Positions 1-6,064 are shown, numbered from the stretch's first letter. The stretch is 8,493 nt of DNA from Proteobacteria bacterium UBA5122 (GCA_002415485.1 DHYU01000052.1:1-8493); one strand, 5' to 3'. A program made the numbers and translations. The notes: generated from the letters alone by a model not told the origin.

Positions 1-867
1 GTTCATCTCCATGAAGTAGAAGTTGTTGTCGGCATCGAGCAGAAATTCGACGGTGCCCGCATTGGTGTAATTGACGGCCTGGGCGGCACGCACGGCGAGG
101 TCGCCGATGTATTGGCGTTGTTCATCGCTGAGTTGTGGCGAGGGCGCAATCTCGATCAGTTTCTGGTGGCGGCGCTGGATGGAACAATCGCGCTCGAACA
201 GATGCACTACATTGCCGTGCTGGTCGGCGAGGATCTGTGCCTCGATGTGTTTGGGGTTGATGATGCACTTCTCGATGAAGACTTCGGCGCGGCCGAAGGC
301 CTTGGTCGCCTCGGAGATCACGCGATCATAGTTGCGGCGCAGATCGGTCTCGTTTTCGCAGCGCCGAATGCCGCGACCACCTCCACCGGAGGTGGCCTTG
401 AGCATGATCGGATAGCCGATGCCATTGGCGCATTCGACGGCCTTTTCCAGGGTTTCGACATTGCCATCGCTGCCCGGGGTGACCGGGATGCCGGCCGCGA
501 TCATCGAGCGGCGGGCTTCAATCTTGTCGCCCATGCGGCGGATGACGGTGGCGGTCGGGCCGATAAAGCGGATGCCGCGTTGCTGACAGATATCCGCCAA
601 TTGCGGATTCTCGGATAGAAAACCATAACCCGGATGCAGGGCATCGCAGCCGGCGGCGACCGCCAGATTGACGATGCGATGGGCATTGAGATATCCGGCG
701 ACGGTGTCGGGGCCGAGGTTATAGGCCTCGTCGGCCTTTTTGACGTGTAATGAGTTGCGGTCGGCATCGGTATAAATGGCGACCGATTTGATGCCCATTT
801 CGGCGCAGGCGCGTACGATGCGGACGGCAATCTCACCACGATTGGCAATCAGAACTTTTTTTATCAT
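1..867 (-). CDS. pycA: Biotin carboxylase subunit, probably pyruvate carboxylase subunit A (5' part, cut by window edge)
   Basis: This is the N-terminal 289 codons of an ATP-grasp biotin carboxylase, which carboxylates biotin with ATP and bicarbonate in the cytoplasm. The frame is open from ATG at 867 to base 1, so the gene continues leftward; the full family length is about 450-470 residues. Visible motifs are IANRGEIAVRI near residue 7, HPGYGFLSEN at 78-87, MGDK with the ATP-site lysine K115, K157 followed by the glycine loop GGGGRG at 161-166, FERDCSIQRRHQK at 224-236, and metal-ligand glutamates E274 and E287. The wording around IRRCENETDL, LFERDCSIQ and IEIAPSPQLS resembles Pseudomonas PycA more than E. 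coli AccC, so I favour pyruvate carboxylase. That choice is inference: acetyl- or propionyl-CoA carboxylase subunits remain possible, and a downstream biotin/carboxyltransferase gene outside the window would decide it. No clear Shine-Dalgarno precedes the ATG. The gene is divergent from yceD. Confidence 0.93.
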   Translation of the reverse strand, partial: MIKKVLIANRGEIAVRIVRACAEMGIKSVAIYTDADRNSLHVKKADEAYNLGPDTVAGYLNAHRIVNLAVAAGCDALHPGYGFLSENPQLADICQQRGIRFIGPTATVIRRMGDKIEARRSMIAAGIPVTPGSDGNVETLEKAVECANGIGYPIMLKATSGGGGRGIRRCENETDLRRNYDRVISEATKAFGRAEVFIEKCIINPKHIEAQILADQHGNVVHLFERDCSIQRRHQKLIEIAPSPQLSDEQRQYIGDLAVRAAQAVNYTNAGTVEFLLDADNNFYFMEMN

Positions 868-895
868 ATTGAGTTTAAAGGCATTTATTTTAGTC

Positions 896-928
896 GAGTG
901 CCGAGCCCGCTGAGAGGCGTCGGCATTC
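896..928 (-). promoter_or_regulatory. Strong hairpin in the leader between the pycA promoter and its start codon
   Basis: An inverted repeat pairs 896-904 with 920-928 (nine positions, one of them G-T on the plus strand and A-C on the minus strand). It continues inward as 905-907 with 916-918, leaving one bulged base at 919 and an eight-base loop. Neither strand has a T-run directly after the stem, so it is not a standard intrinsic terminator. It would lie in the 5' leader of the leftward pycA transcript, about 30 nt before the start codon. A regulatory or mRNA-stabilising role is inference. I do not recognise it as a known riboswitch. Confidence 0.4.
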
Positions 929-939
929 GGTTGCCAGTT

Positions 940-963
940 GGCTGTCTCCCTGTCCCCGCAGCC
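940..963 (-). promoter_or_regulatory. Small second hairpin in the pycA leader
   Basis: GGCTG at 940-944 pairs with CAGCC at 959-963 around a 14-base loop. Read on the minus strand the loop is purine-rich, with runs of G. It sits just downstream of the candidate pycA promoter. A five-base stem is weak and could be chance; it is listed because it lies close to the stronger hairpin at 896-928. Confidence 0.2.
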
Positions 964-971
964 ATCGAACG

Positions 972-1001
972 GTTCTACGCCAAACGCCCGCCACAAGTCA
1001 A
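972..1001 (-). promoter_or_regulatory. Candidate sigma-70 promoter for pycA
   Basis: On the minus strand TTGACT (1001-996, 5 of 6 to consensus) is followed after 18 bases by TAGAAC (977-972, 4 of 6). Transcription would start near 965, giving a leader of roughly 100 nt before the ATG at 867. This is pattern matching only; the -10 element is imperfect. Confidence 0.45.
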
Positions 1002-1041
1002 GCTTAAACCGAGTTAAGGGGGTGAAATATAAGAATTTTCT

Positions 1042-1070
1042 TTGACACTGGGCGGATGAGGATTTATCAT
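1042..1070 (+). promoter_or_regulatory. Sigma-70 promoter for the yceD-rpmF-plsX-fab operon
   Basis: A perfect -35 box TTGACA (1042-1047) is separated by exactly 17 bases from a TATCAT -10 box (1065-1070, 5 of 6). The expected start of transcription is about 1077-1078, only 6-7 nt before the yceD ATG at 1084, so this promoter would give a nearly leaderless message. A weaker TATAAG at 1028-1033 could be a second -10, but its -35 is poor. Confidence 0.75.
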
Positions 1071-1083
1071 TCCGCGCTTTGTT

Positions 1084-1617
1084 ATGGCTAAGCGACAACT
1101 CCCAGAATTTATAGCTCCATTTAAGCTCGCGCGACAACGCCAGTCGCTACAGGGCGGCTTGCCATTGGCGCGAATGTCGCGCTTGGCTGACGAGCCTCAA
1201 CAAGGCGAGGCTGAGGTAAGATTGGAGTTTGGTTACGACGATATGGGTGTGCCCCATATGCGTGGCCACGTATCGGCAACGGTACAATTGCGCTGCCAGC
1301 GTTGCATGGACGCCATGCCGCTGACACTCGATCTGGACGTAGAGCTCGGTTTTGCGATGAACGACGAGCAGGCGCGCGAGTTGAGTGCCATGTACGAACC
1401 GTGTGTGTTGTCTGAAGATCATGTCTCGCTGAGCGAGTTGATCGAGGATGAAATATTGCTGGGCTTGCCGGCGGTGCCCATGCACGCAGAGGATGGTTGC
1501 CAGCCTTGGCTGGAGCAGAGTCGCGCCGAGCAGGAACTGCAGGTGCAAGAGGAAAAGGCAGAGCGCAAGAATCCGTTTGCTGTGCTCGCCGGAATGGATT
1601 TAAAGAAAGACAAGTAA
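1084..1617 (+). CDS. yceD: YceD family (DUF177) protein linked to 23S rRNA accumulation
   Basis: This 177-residue protein is a DUF177/YceD member (E. coli YceD is 173 residues). Homologues in bacteria and plastids are tied to 23S rRNA accumulation, and the gene is classically found just before rpmF. The start at 1084 is supported because the first ~24 residues line up with the E. coli N-terminus (basic start, then a LARQRQSLQG-like segment). Visible features are the C-x2-C pair CQRC at 71-74, further cysteines at 107 and 139, the conserved acidic segment LIEDEILLGLP at 119-129 and the C-terminal NPFAVLAGM at 163-171. The cysteine pattern suggests a metal or structural site, but this is inference. 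There is no Shine-Dalgarno before the ATG, and a strong promoter lies immediately upstream. rpmF follows after 54 nt. The usual upstream partner maf (yceF) is absent here. Confidence 0.93.
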   Translation: MAKRQLPEFIAPFKLARQRQSLQGGLPLARMSRLADEPQQGEAEVRLEFGYDDMGVPHMRGHVSATVQLRCQRCMDAMPLTLDLDVELGFAMNDEQARELSAMYEPCVLSEDHVSLSELIEDEILLGLPAVPMHAEDGCQPWLEQSRAEQELQVQEEKAERKNPFAVLAGMDLKKDK

Positions 1618-1671
1618 TTTGATTTTTAACGTATCTGGATGTTGTTTCCGGAATAAATAGGAGCATTAATC

Positions 1672-1851
1672 ATGGCTGTTCAAAAAAGCAAGAAGAGTCC
1701 TTCTAAGCGTGGCATGCGTCGTGCACACGATGCGCTGTCTGGACCGACTCTGTCTGTCGACGCTAGCAGCGGCGAAGTTCATCGTCGTCACCACATCTCT
1801 GAAGACGGCTACTACCGTGGCCGCAAGGTGATCACCACTAAAGGCGAATAA
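1672..1851 (+). CDS. rpmF: 50S ribosomal protein L32
   Basis: This 59-residue, strongly basic protein is bacterial L32, a large-subunit ribosomal protein. It opens MAVQKSKKSPSKRGMRRAHD and carries the family's HRRHHISEDGYYRGRKV core at residues 37-53. Like other gammaproteobacterial forms it lacks the zinc-binding cysteines found in some L32 proteins. An AGGAG Shine-Dalgarno at 1659-1663 sits 8 nt before the ATG. A short stem (1635-1639 with 1647-1651, one G-T pair) lies just upstream of this site. Codons look highly adapted, fitting high expression. It lies between yceD and plsX, the order known from E. coli, where L32 and phospholipid genes are co-transcribed. The plsX start is only 3 nt after its stop, so translational coupling is likely. 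Confidence 0.98.
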   Translation: MAVQKSKKSPSKRGMRRAHDALSGPTLSVDASSGEVHRRHHISEDGYYRGRKVITTKGE

Positions 1852-1854
1852 TCC

Positions 1855-2877
1855 TTGCGCTACACGATCGCCCTAGACGCGATGGGCGGCGATCACGGCT
1901 TGAAAGTAGTCGTGCCCGCCGCCCTCAGCGTTTTAGAAGAGAACAAAAATCTAAAACTGATCCTTGTCGGGCATCAGGCCGAGCTGGAATCCGAACTGAA
2001 GAATCTGGGCGCGAGTGCGAATGAGCGGCTCGTGATTCATCACGCCTCGCAAAAGGTGGAGATGGATGAGTTGCCCTCTCAGGCCTTGCGTGGAAAAAAG
2101 GATTCCTCGATGCGGGTCGCCATCAATCTGGTGAAGGATGGTGTCGCGCAGGCCTGTGTCAGTGCGGGTAATACCGGTGCCTTGATGGCGACGGCCAGAT
2201 TCGTGCTCAAGACCCTGCCGGGGATTGATCGTCCTGCGATCGTCAGCACCTTGCCGACGATGCGTGGCCACACCCATATGCTGGACCTGGGTGCCAACGT
2301 CGATTCCGATGCTGAGGCGCTGTTTCAGTTTGCCGTCATGGGTTCGGTGCTGACGCAGGCGGTGGATGGTATCGAGCGGCCGACAGTCGGTCTGCTCAAT
2401 ATCGGCGAAGAAGAGATCAAGGGTAACGAGCAGGTCAAAGAGGCCGCCCGTCTGTTGCAGAACAGCTCGATCAACTATGTTGGTTATGTTGAAGGCAACG
2501 ATATCTATAAGGGTGTGGTCGACGTCGTTGTCTGTGATGGCTTTGTCGGCAACGTTGCCCTGAAGACTAGCGAAGGGGTGGCGACCATGATCATCCACTT
2601 CATGAAGCAGGGCTTCAAACGCAACCTCTTCACCAAGTTCGTGGCACTGTTAGCAATGCCGGTACTGAAATCGCTTAAGGACAGAATCGACTGGCGCCAG
2701 TACAATGGGGCTAGCTTCGTTGGTTTGCGCGGAATCGTGATCAAGAGTCATGGCAGTGCAGATACCTTTGCCTTTGCCAATGCCATCAAAGAGGCGGTGG
2801 TCGAGGTCGACAAGGCCTTGCCACAGCGCATCAACGATCAACTGGAAACGATGTTAAGCAAAAGGCATACAGGATAG
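1855..2877 (+). CDS. plsX: Phosphate acyltransferase PlsX (acyl-ACP:phosphate acyltransferase)
   Basis: PlsX transfers the acyl chain from acyl-ACP to inorganic phosphate, making acyl-phosphate for PlsY and thus linking fatty-acid synthesis to phospholipid synthesis at the inner membrane face. The 340 residues match the usual length. Motifs seen: LDAMGGD at 7-13, SAGNTGA at 103-109, LDLGANVD at 143-150, LLNIGEEE at 180-187, CDGFVGN at 227-233 and LRGIVIKSHG at 291-300. A basic and hydrophobic stretch at about 250-275 corresponds to the membrane-associating helices of the family. The start is TTG at 1855, chosen because it places the conserved ALDAMGGD motif at the normal distance and is 3 nt after the rpmF stop; the rpmF 3' end supplies a weak AAAGG ribosome site. 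Its TAG stop shares one base with the GTG start of fabH, a sign of coupled translation. Confidence 0.97.
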   Translation: MRYTIALDAMGGDHGLKVVVPAALSVLEENKNLKLILVGHQAELESELKNLGASANERLVIHHASQKVEMDELPSQALRGKKDSSMRVAINLVKDGVAQACVSAGNTGALMATARFVLKTLPGIDRPAIVSTLPTMRGHTHMLDLGANVDSDAEALFQFAVMGSVLTQAVDGIERPTVGLLNIGEEEIKGNEQVKEAARLLQNSSINYVGYVEGNDIYKGVVDVVVCDGFVGNVALKTSEGVATMIIHFMKQGFKRNLFTKFVALLAMPVLKSLKDRIDWRQYNGASFVGLRGIVIKSHGSADTFAFANAIKEAVVEVDKALPQRINDQLETMLSKRHTG

Positions 2878-3845
2878 TGGTCTATTCTAAAATAATCGGT
2901 ACTGGCGGCTATTTGCCGGAAAAGGTCCTGACCAACCACGACTTGGAGAAGATGGTTGAAACCTCTGACGAGTGGATTCAGGAGCGTACCGGTATTCAGC
3001 AGCGCCATATTGCGGCAGAGAATCAAACCACATGTGATTTGGCCGAGGCCGCTGCCCGTCAGGCGCTTGCTGAGGCGGGCATTCGTGGGGACGAGATCGA
3101 CCTGATCATCGTCGCGACGACCACACCTGACAAGGTCTTTCCATCGACAGCCTGTTTGTTGCAAAGCCGACTGGGTGCCTATGGCTGTGCCGCATTTGAT
3201 GTGCAGGCCGTGTGTTCCGGTTTTATCTACGCTATGTCGATCGCAGATAAGTTTATCCGTTCGGGCAGTGCGACCAAGGCGCTGGTCATTGGTGCGGAAA
3301 CCATGTCGCGCATTCTGGACTGGACCGACCGCAAGACCTGCGTCCTGTTTGGCGATGGTGCCGGGGCGGTGGTGCTGGGCGCCAGCGATCAGCCGGGTAT
3401 TCTATCCAGCCATCTGCATGCGGATGGTCGTTATGAAGAGTTGCTGCACGTGCCGGTCGGTGTATCCAGCTGCTATGACAAGGTCAAGGCAGGCGAGGCC
3501 TATCTGCAGATGCAAGGGCCTGAGGTATTTAAGGTCGCTGTGCGCACGCTGGGGCGAGTCGTCGATGAGACGCTGGCGGCCAATGGTATGAGTAAGAGTG
3601 ATATCGATTGGCTGGTGCCACACCAAGCCAATATTCGCATTATCAGCGCGACCGCCAAGAAGCTCGATATGCCGATGGAGCGCGTGGTGGTGACCGTGGG
3701 CAATCACGGCAATACCTCTGCCGCCTCGGTACCATTGGCGTTGGATGTCGCTGTGCGCGATGGCCGTATCAAGGACGGAGATACCGTATTGCTGGAGGCC
3801 TTTGGGGGTGGTTTTACCTGGGGTTCCATCCTTCTTAAACTGTAG
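2877..3845 (+). CDS. fabH: Beta-ketoacyl-ACP synthase III
   Basis: FabH starts fatty-acid synthesis by condensing acetyl-CoA with malonyl-ACP to acetoacetyl-ACP. The protein has 322 residues and the thiolase fold. The catalytic triad is visible: Cys113 in AFDVQAVCSGF, His249 in LVPHQANIRI, and Asn279 in GNHGNTSAASVP. Other conserved features are TSDEWIQERTGI at 29-40, FGDGAGAVVLGA at 158-169 and the C-terminal AFGGGFTWGS at 308-317. The start is GTG at 2877, overlapping the plsX stop by one base; the N-terminus MVYSKIIGTGGYLP lines up with the E. coli protein plus one or two residues. AAAGG at 2861-2865 is a distant ribosome site, so coupling to plsX translation is likely. fabD follows after 40 nt. 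Cys113 with its surroundings and the co-location with plsX, fabD and fabG make the FabH call secure. Confidence 0.97.
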   Translation: MVYSKIIGTGGYLPEKVLTNHDLEKMVETSDEWIQERTGIQQRHIAAENQTTCDLAEAAARQALAEAGIRGDEIDLIIVATTTPDKVFPSTACLLQSRLGAYGCAAFDVQAVCSGFIYAMSIADKFIRSGSATKALVIGAETMSRILDWTDRKTCVLFGDGAGAVVLGASDQPGILSSHLHADGRYEELLHVPVGVSSCYDKVKAGEAYLQMQGPEVFKVAVRTLGRVVDETLAANGMSKSDIDWLVPHQANIRIISATAKKLDMPMERVVVTVGNHGNTSAASVPLALDVAVRDGRIKDGDTVLLEAFGGGFTWGSILLKL

Positions 3846-3849
3846 TTTA
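3836..3849. repeat. 14-bp dyad over the fabH stop codon
   Basis: TAAACT at 3836-3841 and AGTTTA at 3844-3849 form a perfect inverted repeat separated by two bases, spanning the fabH stop codon. The spacer is too short for a normal RNA hairpin, so if meaningful it would act as DNA. It precedes the AT-rich 40-nt fabH-fabD gap. It may be chance. Confidence 0.2.
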
Positions 3850-3885
3850 GTCAAAGTTTTAAATTGAATTCTTAAAGAGGACTGT

Positions 3886-4821
3886 ATGGCGTTTGCTGTG
3901 GTTTTTCCCGGACAGGGATCGCAATCGATCGGCATGTTGGCCGATCTTGCCAATGAATTTTCTGAAGTCGGCGAAACGTTTGCCGAGGCGAGTGACGTCC
4001 TGGGTTACGATCTGTGGGCGCTGTGTCAAAACGGCCCCGAGGCCGATTTGAATCAAACCGATAAAACCCAGCCAGCCATGCTGGCGGCGGGTGTGGCCGT
4101 ATGGCGGGCCTGGCGCTCGGCGGGTGGTGATAAACCCTCGGCGTTCGCGGGTCACAGTCTGGGTGAATACACGGCCTTGGTTGCCGCAGGTGCGCTGCAA
4201 TTTGCCGATGCGGTAAAGCTGGTCGAACAGCGTGGTCGCTTCATGCAACAGGCCGTGCCTGCAGGGCAAGGTGCGATGGCCGCTGTGTTGGGCCTGACAG
4301 ATCCAGAGGTGATTGCTGTCTGTGATCAGGCATCAGCAGGTGATGTGGTGCAGGCCGTGAATTTCAATTCTCCCGGCCAAGTGGTCATTGCCGGTGCAAC
4401 TGCAGCTGTCGAACGTGCGGTAGAACTGGCCAAGGAAAAGGGCGCCAAGCGTGCACTGGTATTGCCAGTGAGCGTGCCTTCCCATTGCAGCTTGATGGAA
4501 CCTGCAGCGGAACAATTGCGTCTGGCCTTGGCCGATGTGCAGATCTCTGTCCCGTCCATTGATGTGATTCATAACTGTGACGTGGCGGTCCATAAGGATG
4601 CCGCCAGCATCCGCGATGCGCTGGTCAAGCAGTTGTACAGCCCGGTGCGTTGGGTGGAAACGGTCAAATATATCTCCGATGAAGGGATGGAGCAGGTTGT
4701 CGAGTGTGGTCCTGGCAAGGTGTTGGCTGGCTTGACCAAGCGCATCGATAAATCCCTGAAGGCACTGCCGGTGGTGGATGTGGCCTCGTTGCAGGGTGCA
4801 CTGAACGGCCTCACTGACTAA
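3886..4821 (+). CDS. fabD: Malonyl-CoA:ACP transacylase
   Basis: FabD moves malonyl from malonyl-CoA to the phosphopantetheine of ACP, supplying the extender for every elongation round. The 311 residues match the usual ~310. The family start FPGQGSQ is at 7-13, the nucleophile Ser91 lies in the GHSLGE elbow (89-94), Arg116 in EQRGRFM is the malonate carboxylate-binding arginine, and His200 in PSHCSLM is the catalytic histidine. GPGKVL at 275-280 is also conserved. AGAGG at 3876-3880 is a good ribosome site 5 nt before the ATG. It lies between fabH and fabG, with an 18-nt gap to fabG. Nothing is unusual. Confidence 0.98.
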   Translation: MAFAVVFPGQGSQSIGMLADLANEFSEVGETFAEASDVLGYDLWALCQNGPEADLNQTDKTQPAMLAAGVAVWRAWRSAGGDKPSAFAGHSLGEYTALVAAGALQFADAVKLVEQRGRFMQQAVPAGQGAMAAVLGLTDPEVIAVCDQASAGDVVQAVNFNSPGQVVIAGATAAVERAVELAKEKGAKRALVLPVSVPSHCSLMEPAAEQLRLALADVQISVPSIDVIHNCDVAVHKDAASIRDALVKQLYSPVRWVETVKYISDEGMEQVVECGPGKVLAGLTKRIDKSLKALPVVDVASLQGALNGLTD

Positions 4822-4839
4822 TCAATAAGGAAGATTCAT

Positions 4840-5580
4840 ATGTTGGATAACCAGGTAGCATTGGTCACCGGCGCCAGCCGTGGCATTGGTAAGGCTGTAG
4901 CCTTGGCCTTGGGTAAGGCGGGTGCGATCGTGATTGGCACGGCAACGTCTGAGAAGGGGGCAGATGCGATTTCCACTTACCTGGCGGAAAACGGGATTCA
5001 AGGCAAAGGTTTGGCGTTGAACGTCACCGACCAGGACAATATCGATGCGGTGTTGAAGCAGATCGGTGAAGAATTTTCTGCACCTGCCATTTTGGTGAAT
5101 AACGCCGGCATCACCCGCGACAATCTGTTGATGCGGATGAAAGATGACGAGTGGAATGACATCATCAACACCAATCTGACCTCTGTGTTTCGCATGAGCA
5201 AGGCATGCATGCGGGCCATGATGAAGGCACGCACCGGTCGCATCATCACCATCGCATCTGTGGTGGGTGAGACAGGCAATGCCGGTCAAACCAATTACGC
5301 AGCCGCCAAGGCTGGTATCTTCGGCTTTACCAAATCGATGGCGCGTGAAGTGGCCTCGCGTGGCATTACCGTCAATGCCGTTGCCCCGGGTTTTATCGAT
5401 ACCGACATGACCAAGGTGCTGCCTGAAGAGCAAAAAAATGCATTGTTGCAATCCATTCCGGCAGGTCGTCTGGGGCAGCCGGAAGAGATCGCCGCCGCGG
5501 TATTGTTCCTGGCTTCGCCGGGAGCAGCTTACATCACAGGCAGTACCCTGGATGTGAACGGTGGAATGTACATGAATTGA
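4840..5580 (+). CDS. fabG: 3-oxoacyl-ACP reductase
   Basis: FabG reduces 3-ketoacyl-ACP to (R)-3-hydroxyacyl-ACP with NADPH, the first reduction in each elongation cycle. It is a 246-residue classical short-chain dehydrogenase. The nucleotide-binding motif TGASRGIG is at 10-17, NNAG at 87-90, and the catalytic tetrad is Asn112, Ser140, Tyr153 and Lys157 (the Y-x3-K motif is YAAAK). APGFIDTDM at 182-190 and the C-terminal TGSTLDVNGGMYMN are typical of FabG rather than of general dehydrogenases. AAGGA at 4827-4831 is a ribosome site 8 nt before the ATG. It is the last gene of the tight cluster; a 186-nt spacer separates it from acpP. No obvious terminator follows the stop, so readthrough into acpP is likely. 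Confidence 0.98.
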   Translation: MLDNQVALVTGASRGIGKAVALALGKAGAIVIGTATSEKGADAISTYLAENGIQGKGLALNVTDQDNIDAVLKQIGEEFSAPAILVNNAGITRDNLLMRMKDDEWNDIINTNLTSVFRMSKACMRAMMKARTGRIITIASVVGETGNAGQTNYAAAKAGIFGFTKSMAREVASRGITVNAVAPGFIDTDMTKVLPEEQKNALLQSIPAGRLGQPEEIAAAVLFLASPGAAYITGSTLDVNGGMYMN

Positions 5581-5629
5581 TCAGATTTTCGATGTCTGAG
5601 GGGCATAGAAAATTGTTAGATTGATTTGA

Positions 5630-5639
5630 TAACTAGTTA
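5630..5639. repeat. 10-bp perfect palindrome in the fabG-acpP spacer
   Basis: TAACTAGTTA is self-complementary. It lies in the AT-rich spacer about 70 bp upstream of the acpP -10 candidate. It includes CTAG, a tetramer often rare in gammaproteobacterial genomes. A ten-base palindrome can occur by chance, and I recognise no known regulator site. Confidence 0.2.
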
Positions 5640-5678
5640 ATAAATAGATGTTTTTTAATGAATTCCCTTTCGTTTGAT

Positions 5679-5699
5679 GCAATGTTGCTTGCAACTTGC
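5679..5699. repeat. Inverted repeat overlapping the candidate acpP -35 box
   Basis: A core of GTTGC (5684-5688), TT, GCAAC (5691-5695) is perfectly symmetric. It extends outward to GCAA at 5679-5682 and TTGC at 5696-5699 with one extra base on the left arm. It covers the -35 candidate at 5689-5694, the position expected of an operator, although no regulator is recognised. The operator role is inference. Confidence 0.35.
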
Positions 5700-5716
5700 G
5701 GATGAAAGGATAAAAT
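5689..5716 (+). promoter_or_regulatory. Candidate sigma-70 promoter for acpP
   Basis: TTGCAA (5689-5694, 4 of 6) is followed after 16 bases by TAAAAT (5711-5716, 5 of 6). The region upstream (about 5610-5660) is AT-rich and could serve as an UP-like element. A start near 5723 would give a leader of about 43 nt containing the strong GGAGGA site. A dedicated promoter is expected because ACP is one of the most abundant bacterial proteins and E. coli acpP has its own promoter. Confidence 0.5.
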
Positions 5717-5766
5717 ACCGACCGCAGTGAAAACTGCATTACAAATTATCGGAGGAACGATTTGCC

Positions 5767-6003
5767 ATGAGTACTATTGATGAGCGCGTCAAGAAGATTG
5801 TCGTAGAACAGTTGGGTGTTAAGGAAGAAGAAGTCACCAACGAAGCTTCGTTCGTTGACGATCTGGGCGCTGACTCTCTGGATACTGTTGAGCTGGTAAT
5901 GGCTCTGGAAGAGGAATTCGAGTGCGAAATTCCTGATGAAGAAGCAGAGAAGATCACCACAGTTCAACAAGCTATCGACTATATCAATTCCCACTTGGGC
6001 TAA
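5767..6003 (+). CDS. acpP: Acyl carrier protein
   Basis: This 78-residue acidic protein carries the growing acyl chain on a 4'-phosphopantetheine attached to Ser37 in the DSL motif of LGADSLDTVELVMALEEEF. It serves FabD, FabH, FabG, FabF and PlsX encoded around it. The sequence is nearly identical to enterobacterial and pseudomonad ACP, with helix II at about 37-51 and the EIPDEEAEKITTVQ segment at 54-67. One small difference is Cys53 just after helix II (FECE), where E. coli ACP has no cysteine. The ATG at 5767 is preceded by a strong GGAGGA (5751-5756, 10 nt spacing). The gene has a candidate promoter upstream and an intrinsic terminator directly downstream, fitting a very abundant short transcript. 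Codon use looks highly adapted. Confidence 0.99.
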   Translation: MSTIDERVKKIVVEQLGVKEEEVTNEASFVDDLGADSLDTVELVMALEEEFECEIPDEEAEKITTVQQAIDYINSHLG

Positions 6004-6020
6004 GTTCTCGGGATTAGCAG

Positions 6021-6064
6021 AGGGCCGCCTGGCGTAGACGCGCTAGTTGCGGCCTTTTGTTTTT
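6021..6064 (+). terminator. Intrinsic terminator after acpP
   Basis: GGCCGC (6023-6028) pairs with GCGGCC (6049-6054). The stem continues with CTGGCG (6029-6034) against CGCTAG (6041-6046, one G-U pair), with a TT bulge at 6047-6048 and a six-base loop. It is followed by TTTTGTTTTT (6055-6064). Stem plus T-run is a textbook rho-independent terminator. As fabF lies downstream on the same strand, it probably terminates only partially, making acpP message more abundant than fabF message. The remaining bases to 6132 show only a weak promoter-like match (TTGGTC at 6070 with TTTAGT at 6092). Confidence 0.88.

Noticed and set aside
112..618. Long plus-strand open frame opposite the biotin carboxylase
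   Set aside because: It is antisense to an unambiguous biotin carboxylase reading with conserved motifs, has no family resemblance and no ribosome site. Such shadow frames are common in GC-rich codons.
896..928. Hairpin interpreted as an intrinsic terminator
   Set aside because: Neither strand has a T-run after the stem, and no gene on either strand ends there within the window.
3846..3885. Possible internal promoter for fabD in the AT-rich fabH-fabD gap
   Set aside because: No pair of hexamers with acceptable spacing could be found; AT-richness alone is not evidence.
5581..5766. Small gene in the fabG-acpP spacer
   Set aside because: The stretch is AT-rich with frequent stops, and no start with a ribosome site leads a meaningful frame other than acpP itself.
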